DNA from: Epiperipatus broadwayi
Taxonomy: Eukaryota > Onychophora > Udeonychophora > Euonychophora > Peripatidae
Length of the DNA stretch: 64,000 nucleotides
Assembly: GCA_028023455.1 (NCBI GenBank)
Contig: JAQFVV010000180.1
Location: 1,736,001 to 1,800,000, forward strand
Reading direction: 5' to 3'
The notes under the pieces were generated by a model. It did no database searches and was not told where the DNA came from. It saw nothing but the letters and a program-made list of their open reading frames with translations. Made by a program: the position numbers and the translations under genes. Numbering within the stretch: position 1 is the first letter of the stretch; each line of letters starts with the position of its first letter. Positions 24,421 through 34,472 of this stretch are shown here, piece after piece.

Positions 24421-25205
24421 AAGAATAGGGGGAAATTAATCTGGATATCTTAATGACAACTATCATTCATTATTTTTGCTTCACACAAATAGTTCACAAG
24501 TATAAAAATGTGAAATGGATTCTGCATTTTATATTTAAAAAAAAAAAAAATTCTAATTTAATTGTTCATTAAAAAGTATGGTAAATCTAAATTTTCAGTA
24601 AATTCTTTTTTTAATTTATTTTAAAAAATTTACTTTTGATCTACATAAAAAAAAAGTATAGAAATTTTGTAATTTGTTTCTGATTTCTGGGAAACACCAA
24701 ACAAATAATCACATGACCATGTAATCACTTTCAATATCTGCACTAAAAACATTAATTCATTTTATTTATTCTATTCTAATGCCATCTATTGCAAGTTTGA
24801 GTATTGAAGTGATGTTAAATATTTTTCAACAACAAAAGGCCAATAATAAAAACTAATCTGAAAATTTGGATATAGCATTTCTATTTAATAATTGCAATTA
24901 TTTAATTTTGAAATAACTGGATCCACAGCAAAGTATACAGAGTGAATATCTGCCTTTAATGGTGATATTTGAATTTTGGATAACAGTAAGCTAAAACTAT
25001 TACAAATAGTTGCACAAATACTGTATAAATGGAAAAAAACAAGTGCAAATATCCTATAACTTTTCAAACTAAAGTTAGTTAGTTAGTGACAGCAAGAATT
25101 GACATATGAAAACATCAGACAAAAATAATTTGGTATTTTTAAGACTTATTTTGTTAAAATAGATAAGGAGTGATAGAGGAATGAAAAATTATGTAATTTA
25201 ATGTC
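24421..25205. other. AT-rich intronic sequence before exon 2
   Basis: No gene or repeat recognised beyond A and T tracts. Confidence 0.45.
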
Positions 25206-25211
25206 ACTTAC

Positions 25212-25393
25212 TACTGAAGAAGTGGAACCATTCCCATATAGATGAGGTGATGGGCAGTCATGGGATACATTTTCCATTGAAGTAAGATTAACCATGGCAA
25301 CTAAAGCTACAGTTAAGTTTACCCGAAGAGCATAAACATTAAAAAAACCCATAAAAGACCAGAAGGCAATGACATAGCGTGCAGGGAACAGAT
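25212..25393 (-). CDS. SLC17A5-like: Sialin-like transporter, exon 2 (TM1 and first luminal loop)
   Basis: This 182-nt exon follows a TTTTAG acceptor and ends before a GTAAGT donor, going from phase 1 to phase 0. The peptide contains FPARYVIAFW followed by GFFNVYALRVNLTVALVAMV, the first membrane span of SLC17 proteins. In human sialin the equivalent stretch is SARY..., and its arginine (R39, changed in Salla disease) is conserved here. After the span comes a short luminal loop with N-glycosylation sequons in NLTS, NVSH and NGST, as expected for a lysosomal membrane protein. Spliced to exon 1 it gives 97 whole codons. The flanking introns are full of repeats but the exon itself is clean, with no frame break. 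Confidence 0.88.
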
Positions 25394-25845
25394 CTAAAAC
25401 TAAAACAGAAAAATAAATTTAAACCATTCGATTTTGCCAAAACAAAAATATTAATATTTTCAATATGTAAATAATAATTTTAAAGACTTTAGTACTTCAA
25501 ATATTAAGTGTAATCAATTTATACATCTATAGAGTCCATATGAAGGACTTCATTTTTCTGTATGATTTAGTGAAGTGAAAATGTGATGAACTTGAGAAAA
25601 GGATTTGCATCAAATCTGATATTTCATTCTCATGTTCAGTAATTATTTTTGCATGTTATGTGGGATTTACAATGGGGATAATCAATGAACTTAACAGCTA
25701 AAATTCATGCATCTTAGCTCAATTGTGTCCCTTTGAATGCTTAAATATATGACTTCATAAGCAATAAACCATCTGATTATTTTTAAAGCTGTTTAAATTT
25801 TTTTACAAGATTAAAATATTATAGAAGGAATTCAAACTTAGATTC

Positions 25846-26240
25846 AGAACCCCTCCAAACACAAATAGGCTCATCAACAACACCAAAGATAAAAGAAATA
25901 TAGAAGAAACCCCCCATGTTGTTTATAAAATTGTGTACCCGCAGACAGGATGTGATTCGGTATATTATGGGAAACTCGGGCCACAGTGAGCAATAGACTG
26001 GCTCAGCATAGATATATATATACAAAAGCCACAACTAAAGGAGAGGTCAACTCAGTTTTTGCTGATCATCAGCAGGAGCAAAGCCATAGATTTGAGCCGT
26101 CTAAAGCCGACATTGTGTGCACAGAGAGGAACAATGTTAAGAGGAAGATTAAGGAGGCATGTTACATCACCAGCAATGCCATGTCAATCAATAGAAAAGA
26201 CACGTGCTTTGCGATCTCGAAAAGATGGATGTTATAATTT
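25846..26240 (+). pseudogene. Penelope-like element, GIY-YIG endonuclease remnant
   Basis: Plus-strand translation with one frameshift near 25,980 reads HVVYKIVYP, then CDSVYYGKL. These correspond to the first GIY-YIG strands of Penelope-like endonucleases. It continues with NRLAQHRYIY, FADHQQEQSHRF and KRKIKEACYITSN, then INRKDTCFAISKRW, the family's C-terminal blocks. These enzymes cut target DNA for insertion of the element. No reverse transcriptase is seen upstream, so this is a 5'-truncated copy. The related minus-strand copy at 60,350-60,620 shares the same tail. Confidence 0.7.
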
Positions 26241-26370
26241 GCATGCATTTGCATAGAATCAACAGCATGTAAAAAGGACTATGATTATGAAGCTGTAGGT
26301 GCTCCGAAAGCGTTAAGTCCATAAATAGAGGCTCACTAATAACAAACTTATAGCTTCACCTTAGCTATTA
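26241..26370 (+). other. 3' tail of the Penelope-like remnant
   Basis: Matches the tail of the 60.4-kb copy, including TTTGCATGCATTTGCATA and the 45-nt segment 26,276-26,320. In both copies that segment has complementary ends (GGACU/AGUCC here), a small hairpin and a GAAA. Confidence 0.55.
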
Positions 26371-26930
26371 ATCTTAGCTTAACAGTAAAATTAACTAATG
26401 CTATTAAAATGATAAGATAAACATAACTGAGCAATATTTGGATTCTGATTGTATTTCCAATAGATATTTTACTTCAAGTATCACATAATTATGACTATAT
26501 GACTTATTTGTACATTAGATTGTTCATTTTCTTGTAGCCATTATAAAACTAGAGATGCAGTCTAGAGTCAGTAGATGAGAGAGCTAAATTACTTTAAACT
26601 AGCATTCATTGGGAAAGATTAAATATTACTGCATCAAATGATGATTATTTTGCACTGTTAAGCTATCTGAAAAGAATTTGATTATTTTAAGACTCATATT
26701 CTGAACTCAAGATTGTTTGCTTATGTAATTGTTCTAGCCAAATTAGTCTGCCCATCTTACTTATAAGCTAACCTCTAGAACTTTGAACTTCAACAGTGTA
26801 TTGTAAAACATCAAGTATTACATTTCAGTTATTATTGATTCATGTGGTGGCTGTGAATTTCTCTCCAACTCTCACAAAAGATAATGATAAATCAAAACTA
26901 AAATGAGTCAGGAAAAATAAAAGACATTAG
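26371..26930. other. Non-coding intronic sequence
   Basis: No gene recognised. Confidence 0.4.
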
Positions 26931-28480
26931 CTAAATGTACACAAATAAAACTTGAGAAGAAATATAATACAGAAGTTGAGGCTAAATGTGAAATGGTCAA
27001 GGAAATGTGAATACCGATGACAGTCATCCATTTGCACTACGCTAAAGATTGTATAAACATTTGTTTGAATCATATGATTAATGATACTCAGATCTGGAAA
27101 AAATTGTCTAGTGTGGAATCAGAATATGATGGTAGCAATGTTAATGATGCTGAGGTGGGAGAAAGGGATATTGATCATGAGGGAGGGTATTTGCATAATC
27201 TAACAACTGGGGGCCTGTTGCTGAGGATGACCACCTTTCACAAGCATTCTGGTGACTGCTAAAGCCCAAAGGACATATGTTGAGTATGTGGCTTGACTAG
27301 GAAAGATTTGGGCAATGCCAGTTACTGAAGAACCAAAGGCTATGATGCAGATACTACAACTGACATTGGATAAGATGGTCACAAAGGCTTATATAGATGT
27401 TATGAAGGCTGATATTGGTAACTTGAAGGCTGAGATGGTGACAAAGGTTGACATAGATGGTATAAAGACTGACATAGACTGGATGAATAAAAATATAAAT
27501 ATCATAGATGTTAGGATGGGTGATATGGCAATTAAGTCTGACATAGATAATATGTAAGCTAGAATTGATGAAGGAATGAGGGAGAATATGAATAGCATGC
27601 AAGTAAATTTGGAGAAAAAAATTAAAGATGTTATTTCATAATATGGCATGACTGATTTTAGAGGTAGATAATGTTCAGAAGGATGGTGCTGACATGAAAT
27701 GTCCTATGGTGGGTCCAACGAGAGATAGAACAAATAAATACAAGATGTAGGATAAGATTCAAGGAGTTCCAAAACAGCATCACAAGTCAGCTTAATACCA
27801 AATACCTGGAAGTTTGCCAGTCTTATGAGGTTTCCAAGGGAAAGATGTAAAGAAATCAAGAGAAACATCAAGCAGAAATTCAAAAGGAGTTACAAGCTGT
27901 TCACACCAAAGTGGAATAAATTTGTAATAGGTAAGCTGATGAGATAAAAACACATGGTGATTCCATAGAGACCCAGGTCTGAAACATATAGGTGAAATAA
28001 TGAGCCAAAGGTTTGGAATTATTGAAATGCAGCTATGCCAAAAGATACAAGTTATTGAAACTCAGCTATGTCAAAAGATACAAGTCATTGAAACACAACA
28101 GACCATGACCAGCCCTATGTACTCAGATTAACATGGAAAAAGCAACTGATGCAGATGCCCAAATGTTGATACCTACAACAAACTCTATAGAAATGGAACA
28201 CAAAGGGGATAACATTGAAGCAATTCCCATGATATTGGACAATGAGGAAGGTAAAGAAATTATGAAAGAAAATCGAAAGGAAATCTTACCTGGTGCACCT
28301 TATCATTGGCATGACTGGTGCATTGCTCATGACCAATATTGTCTGTATATTTGGAGTAGTGTTACATTCCTAAAGCTATCCAATAGTAGTGTCAGCTGTT
28401 TTCAATTTATCATGAATGGAAATTTTGTTATGATGTACCCTGGTGGTAGCTTGAAGGATGCCTCAGAAGTTTCATAAAGT
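26930..28480 (+). pseudogene. gag-like coiled-coil relic of an LTR retrotransposon
   Basis: Plus-strand open pieces (27,017-27,262; 27,315-27,557; 28,133-28,477) encode a repetitive heptad-like region rich in I, D, M and K (for example MVTKVDIDGIKTDID and MGDMAIKSDIDNM). This style is common at the start of Ty3/gypsy gag proteins, where it helps particle assembly. Stops and frameshifts separate the pieces. The piece at 28,280-28,477 contains FVMMYPGGSLKDASEVS, which I do not recognise. Confidence 0.45.
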
Positions 28481-29960
28481 TGTGAATGATTATTTGAAAC
28501 ACTACAAAGTGAATGTAGTCAGGTTAAATCAGTTACTTCTAGTCAACATATTCTATCTTCACCCAATTCAATTATTTAGCCATTGGAAATTGGTTTTGTA
28601 CCTGGGAAAGGGATGAAGTTATTATTCACAATTTAGATAAATAACCACAGGTTATTATATTATGGAAGGACTTATCTGGTTTTATTTTTACATCCCAACA
28701 AGGTACTAAGCATTCTTTTACTGCTGAAACTTAGCTTGAACCAGAGTTTTCTACTATTTGGACTCATCAAGTACCCAAAGATGGAATAGAAAATCATTCC
28801 ACCAATTTTTAAGTTAAAAGGAGCAATTCCAAACATATGTCAGAGTGATATAGGTTACTGTATATTGACCCTGCCCATGAATACTGCAGAGACTAATAAA
28901 ACATGCAACCAAGCAATGCAAATAAATATGAGCATCCAATGCTCAGAGATTAAAGTTTGCTCTCAATACAAGCCCCCAAACATAGTAGCAGCATCCAGAA
29001 AAAATTACAATATACTCAAAGGATTTCCATAAAAGAAAATTGCCAATCAGGAAAGCCAATTTTGAAGGGACAAATAAAACTGATAGATTTGGTCACCTTA
29101 TGTATAGATTGTGGTATACGAATTCCCACTGTAATCAAGGGAATGACTAAACCATAAGAAATTTATCAGATGATAATGGAGGTGACTATGCTGCCTGCTA
29201 AAAAACAACTAAATTCCCTGTTCTATAAATTATATAACAGTTATGAAGGTCTCTTCACATTCATTAAACATATGGATGATAGTGCTTATAAAAGCTCATC
29301 ATGTAAGCAAACCCTGTGATAATAAATACAATAAGATTTACTCACAAATTTGAAGGGCCATATACTATGCTAAAACGCAGGCTCTAATGCATTTTTGGGG
29401 AATGTGAAAGAAGGAATTAGGGATTCATACAATGCCAGGATACTGAAACCATATCTGTGTCAATCAATATAGAAATATGATTATCACTTTCACCATAAAC
29501 AGTGTAAAAAAAGTTGAAAGGGCAGATGATAAAGAAAGAAATAGCAGAAGTGAGAAAGCATGCAAGAAATGGATGTATAATTAGAGTAGTGGTACTTTTG
29601 TTATTACATTTATGATGGAATACTTCAGAATATGCGCTGAGATACCTTAGGGCCCATCAAAATTTCCTTTCTGAGTCAATGCATGGTGATGGGTACTCTA
29701 GTTTAAGTAATCCTCAAAATACGAGAAGAGCAGGAGAGAGATTGCTAAAGAAACATATGCATTATCTATGACAAAGATACTTGAGTGATCTGGTCCAAAC
29801 CATAAAGTCAAAAAAGGGGAAAGAAAATACCATATGCCAAATTCCTACTTAGGATAATGCTAAATACTGATAGGGAAGGATGCCAGAAAATACAGAATTG
29901 GAAGAGGGAATCCAGGGTGATAGGTTTTGTAACCTTGCTTAAATGGTAAAGAAAGTAATT
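28481..29960 (+). pseudogene. LTR retrotransposon relic with integrase C-terminal block
   Basis: Most of this stretch is broken reading frame. Near 29,345-29,460 a plus-strand frame with one break reads KFEGPYTMLKRR, then a block close to NVKEGIRDS, then ILKPYL. That is the usual end of Ty3/gypsy integrases. Between gag and this block no protease or RT motif was seen, so the element is internally deleted or too decayed. Its LTRs were not found. Confidence 0.4.
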
Positions 29961-30149
29961 TTCCTGATAGGGTACCAACATACGTATTCGTTAAGCGTAA
30001 AAATTTTTAGTCAGGAAATAAAAATTTAATGCTGTAAATGAAGGGAATTTGTGAAAGTAGCTTAAAATTGCACCCATACCAACCATTAGCCACCTGAGAT
30101 AATGAATTATGCTTAGTCACTAAAAATTATATTTGGCTGATGTATATAT
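29961..30149. other. Sequence between the retroelement relic and the LTR element
   Basis: No recognised gene. It ends with the short AT target site of the LTR element. Confidence 0.4.
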
Positions 30150-31930
30150 TGTAACGGAAATGGTTATTTGGGTGGTTTGATTTGATTTTTTTATTTATTT
30201 CAATTATATTTTATACTAATTTTTTATACATTTATTTTTATTTTACTTTTGTTTATTTATTTTTTATCAATTTTGCTAACTGAAATATCCCGGCTTAGCC
30301 TCCAACTGTAATGGATATTTATTATTTATTCATTTAACCAACGCCGTTACAATGCAAGCAGAGAGCTAATATGGATGCAAATTTAACTTCATATCTATAC
30401 CCTTGACCGAACCTCAAGGCAATACGTACATATTATCTTGGCGTTATTTTTCCCGATCAAGAACCCTCGGCTGCTGAACAAAGCAAACTTTCAAGAAATT
30501 TAATGAATGTCCAGCGCTTGCTATTTATTTTTATAATTGGGAAATTCTCATGAACAAGCAGCACACAAATACCTTTAAAAAATCAGCCTTACCCTTTAAT
30601 CACTAAATTACAGTCCCCCCCCCCGTCATAGCTTGGTGATAAGAGAATAAAGCAAGTATACGCAAATTAAAAATAAATATGTTTAATATTACACACATAT
30701 AAAAAAAAATATATGATAACAATAATAAAAAAAACACACACTTATATAAATATGTGGCTATAATAAAACATAGTAAAACAGATCAAATATTAAAGTTATT
30801 TTGAAGTCCTATTGGGTAGAGTTCGAAATCTATCAAGATTGTTCCTTGTTTATTTATTTACAAACATTAAAATTAAAATGCATGCATGCTTTTTAGGTTT
30901 TTGTTGTAGTTGTTTCCATGGGTATTTCTTTCGAGTGCTCTTTACCATCCAGTGGGAGATTATCCCTTTTTTTGTAGAGACAGTATGTCCTTCACTGTCA
31001 GCTGGATTGATTTTCTCTCTCAGTTTGTGGGTTATTTCTCTTTCCAGTTTTTTTTTACTTCTTGTTGATTCTTTAGGTAGATCTTAAATTATTCAGTCAC
31101 AGAAGTGTTGGTCTCTCTAGCAGGTCGGCATAGATCTTACATTGTGAGTCAGTGGTGAGATGGATTGAATACGAACCCACGTCTCTTTAACGCCACTAGC
31201 CACGCACTTCTTTCATTTTCTTTTAGCTGTTGCTTCTTCAAAATCTCTGCTCATAATGCCTAGATAATAATTGTAACTCTGGTCTTAACTGTCTTTCTTT
31301 TGTTCATTGTTTTTGTAAATTTTAATTAATGTTTTAGATTTCCAATGAATTATTATCAATCTATTTGTTTAATTAGTGGCTGGAATGTAGGTTTTAATTA
31401 ATTTAGCTGTAATTATACGCTTTTCCTTGTTATATATTTTTCTTTATCTGAGGAATTTAATTAGTCCAACAGACTTTAACACCTCTGTTTTATACGGCCA
31501 TATTGTTTTTACATTACATATTACATTTAAATTTTACTTAAAAGTTTACAATTCATTTTCCAAATTTATGTCTATAATTCATTTTAACTTGTTACAATAT
31601 AGTTTTTTAAAAGAGAGAAAAAGATGCATTTCTTTATGCATCCCCTTCCCCTCTCCCACAATAAACAAAAATAACTTTCAAGCATTTGACTTACTCGTTT
31701 TTTTTAAAGAGAGAAAGAGACTCATTTCTTTATGCACCCTCCTCCCCTTCTCTTACTATTACAAAAATCCAAAGTAATTTCGACATTTGAATTTTCAACT
31801 TTTTTCTTTTCCTTCTTTTTTTTTAAATTTAGTAGCTAATCCATTTATCTTTATTACATCTAGTAGCTAATTTATTTAATTTTTATTAATAAATATATAC
31901 GTGTGATGATGACTTTACGTGGTCGTCACA
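30150..31930 (-). repeat. 3' LTR of the minus-strand LTR element
   Basis: 1,781 bp, directly repeated at 34,473-36,261 with scattered differences. On the minus strand it begins TGTGACGACCACG and ends CCGTTACA. It contains a Pol III-like A box/B box pair on the minus strand (B box at 31,166-31,178, A box at 31,191-31,205). It also contains a primer-site-like 18-mer at 30,287-30,304. Confidence 0.85.
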
Positions 31931-31952
31931 TTACACTCCACCCATTTTTGAG
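31931..31952 (-). promoter_or_regulatory. Polypurine tract
   Basis: Minus strand AAAAATGGGTGGAGTGTAA, next to the TG that starts the 3' LTR. Purine-rich tracts here prime plus-strand DNA synthesis in LTR retroelements. The position confirms that the element runs on the minus strand. Confidence 0.7.
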
Positions 31953-32887
31953 AATTAAATCGGGTCAAATTGCTTTTAACCCCTACTGCTTCTATTACCT
32001 ACTTTTCCACTCTATCATGATGAGTGATGATGATCATGAGGATGACTGCAGAGAGACAGCTAGGTAAAACTACTCAGTTCATTCCAATCGATTTGGATGA
32101 TCAACCAATTTAATCTTTACACATACAAGACCATGGCACAACTTAACTGTATCAAAAAAAACATAAAAGGGTTTAAAGTGTGTGAACAGCAGGATATTTC
32201 TACTGCCTGTTTATCTTGTGCAAACAACAAATTCTTATTCTTTATTTATTTATTTCGAGACACTAATTCTTATTATATAAGGAGTCCAGGATTCTTACTG
32301 GTGCTTCATTTAACAGGTTTTACCACCGAAAGCCATCTGAATCTACAGTTAGTGAAGAGCTGGCTGAATCAAGCTCAAAATACGACCCAAACATAACGCA
32401 TCCACACACACATATATGCCTCAATCTGCAACCTCATACACCTACTAGTGATATCTCTCACTTAAGTATCATCACTATTATTCATTTATTTTATTTTATT
32501 AATTATTAACTGGCTCTTTAATGAGCCTAAATGATTCTTATTTCTAATTTTACTTTTATTTATTTGTTAATTATATCTGCATTTATAATTGACAGATTGT
32601 TATACGAATAACTTATAGATTTCTCTTCCTTTTTTTTTTTGTTATTACTTTTATTTACATTTGTCTTGCTGTGCTTGACTGCACATAAACACGCATTAAG
32701 TTTATCATTGATTTCACTCCGTGAACATTACTTTTTTTTTTGTTTACTATAGTAACTTTAATTATTTGTTGTGAGACAATTTGCCTCACCTGTTATATGT
32801 TTAAAAAAAACCATTTTATTTTTCACGATTCCATGGCGTTATCCGTTTTATCAAACCGACATATCTGTCCGTTTATTTTCTTTAGGC
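31953..32887. other. Interior of the LTR element, 3' of gag
   Basis: About 0.9 kb with no recognised domain. Plus-strand open frames here (for example 32,097-32,396) look like chance. It lies where pol would be in a full element and is probably the deletion junction plus 3' leader. Confidence 0.4.
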
Positions 32888-33851
32888 TTAGTTTTTGTCT
32901 GGAGGCTTCTTATCATTCCTTTTACTGTATATATAGCCATTTGTGCTTGGAACTGGAGCACTGTTCCGATATCCACTAGAGTAGGCTTGCTCATCTGGGT
33001 AATTTATATTTGAACTTCCGGTCTGTTCAGACATTTTGGTGCTTTCTGATCTATCAGGAAATGCCTGGTTTCCTTCCCAATAATCGCAATGAGGATTAAA
33101 CTGCATCCTTCCTATGTGTGGATCATTGGGCTGGAGTTTAAATCCCCGATCCTCCACCTTGTAATTAGGCCTAGTGCTGTCAAATGCATTCAGCGACTCA
33201 TCAACCTGCTCAACAGTCTTTCTTTCTGTGCCTATGAGCATCTGTTCTACATTATGGGGAAAATTGTGCCTTGTTATCCTGATGATTTTCTCATTTTCAT
33301 CAGCTATAGTCTCTAATTTCTCATCTTGTTCCGTTTTCAATCTTTCTACTTCTTGACCTAACATTTCCAGCTTATCCCTTCCATACTCTATCTCATCATT
33401 TACTTTCAACCCAACATCGTGTTTTACTTTAACCCACTCTCCCAGAATGCACTGCTCTACTTTCCCCAGTAGTTCCTCCTGGTGATTCAACCTTTCATTC
33501 GCAACCTTCACCTGGTATGAGGTTTGTTCACATATTTCATTCACTTCTTTAACCTTTTGGCTAAAATTCTTATTTAGTCGTTCATCTAACTCTTTTATCC
33601 TCCTACTATTTTTTTCATCTCTTTCCCTCATTTCCATAATCAACCGTTTCTGGCCTTCCATTATTTTCGTAAGCATATCCATTATAATTCACTATTTTAT
33701 CTTTATTATCAATCTTCATCTCCATTCCCTTGCTAATTTCTATCACCCCTTCATTAGCTATTTCTCTGGACGGTTCCGTTTGTTCTTCGGAGGTTTTTTC
33801 TATTTTGCCCACTAGAGCATCCATTTTTGTTTTTGATCTCATGTGCATCAA
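32888..33851 (-). pseudogene. gag-like protein of the LTR element, two overlapping frames
   Basis: An upstream frame (33,615-33,851, 78 codons) and a downstream frame (32,888-33,682, 264 codons) overlap by 68 nt. The upstream part has MDALVGKIEKTSEEQTEPS. The downstream part is a long charged coiled coil (blocks RRIKELDERLNKNF, LGQEVERLKTEQDEKLE) followed by a polar, proline- and asparagine-containing tail ending KKPPDKN. This is the usual style of the N-terminal half of a Ty3/gypsy gag. No zinc knuckle is seen. The frame change may be a mutation, or gag may simply start in the second frame. The capsid domain is missing. Confidence 0.55.
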
Positions 33852-33859
33852 ATCTGTCT

Positions 33860-33878
33860 AACACACACACACACACAC
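33860..33878. repeat. (CA)n microsatellite
   Basis: About nine CA units, just upstream (element sense) of gag. Confidence 0.8.
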
Positions 33879-34243
33879 TAATCACTTATATTTTATTCTA
33901 CGGCTTTATTATTCTAACTCTCTCCTTATAGGATTATCTTACTTTACTGACTTTATATTTCACTGACACTAGGTACATTTGTTTGACTCTCCCTGTCCCA
34001 CTCATTAATCATCGCTCACCCATGCCTGCCTTCAAGACGCCTTCACAACTGTCTCCAATTTACAACCTAACTTCCCAAATTATATCACGTTCTCTTTCTC
34101 TCCTTTTACCTTCTATTATTTTATTTTATTTCTTGCTTTTGTCTACCACCAAGCTACTTTTTGATTTGTTTATTAGTTATTGCATAAATTATTAATTTTG
34201 TTATACTCGAATTCAAATGGGCTGAACTTGTAAATGTGAAAAT

Positions 34244-34261
34244 ATCCCGGACTGGCCCCCA
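34244..34261 (-). promoter_or_regulatory. Primer-binding site, tRNA-Pro-like
   Basis: Minus strand TGGGGGCCAGTCCGGGAT. The proline tRNA primer site used by many gamma-type retroelements is TGGGGGCTCGTCCGGGAT, so 16 of 18 positions agree. It follows TTACA plus two bases, the normal spacing from an LTR end. The flanking LTR-end-like sequence (34,264-34,470) is not part of the long direct repeat. Confidence 0.65.
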
Positions 34262-34472
34262 ATTGTAACAGAAAAATGACTTTCGGCCTGTTTGATCGAT
34301 TGGTTTCTATTTTATTATTTTATTCTACTTACTATTTTATTTATCTTTATCTTACAACATTTTATTTTCACTTACATTTATCTTATAGCATTTTATTCTT
34401 CCTTTCATTTAGTTGTTTATTATCAATTTAATTAATAGCCAATGCCGTTACAATGCAAGCAGAGAGCAAAAT

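Larger units (their letters stand above)
13580..25211 (-). other. Sialin-like intron 2
   Basis: An 11.6-kb intron between a GTAAGT donor and a TTCTTTCTAG acceptor. It contains a LINE-like remnant (about 14.0-14.8 kb), two direct 1.45-kb repeats, the 414-bp hammerhead array between them, and a short SINE near 24.3 kb. Three of the array's ribozyme-like segments lie on the transcribed (minus) strand. Confidence 0.75.

Noticed and set aside
27354-27649. Minus-strand frames of 82 and 86 codons
   Set aside because: They are the reverse side of the repetitive gag-like coiled coil on the plus strand.
30812-31087. A 91-codon hydrophobic frame in the LTR
   Set aside because: Antisense to the element and broken in the other LTR copy.
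31427-31777. A 116-codon plus-strand frame, repeated at 35,759-36,109
   Set aside because: It is present twice because it lies in both LTRs, runs antisense to the element and is low-complexity. No protein family is recognised.
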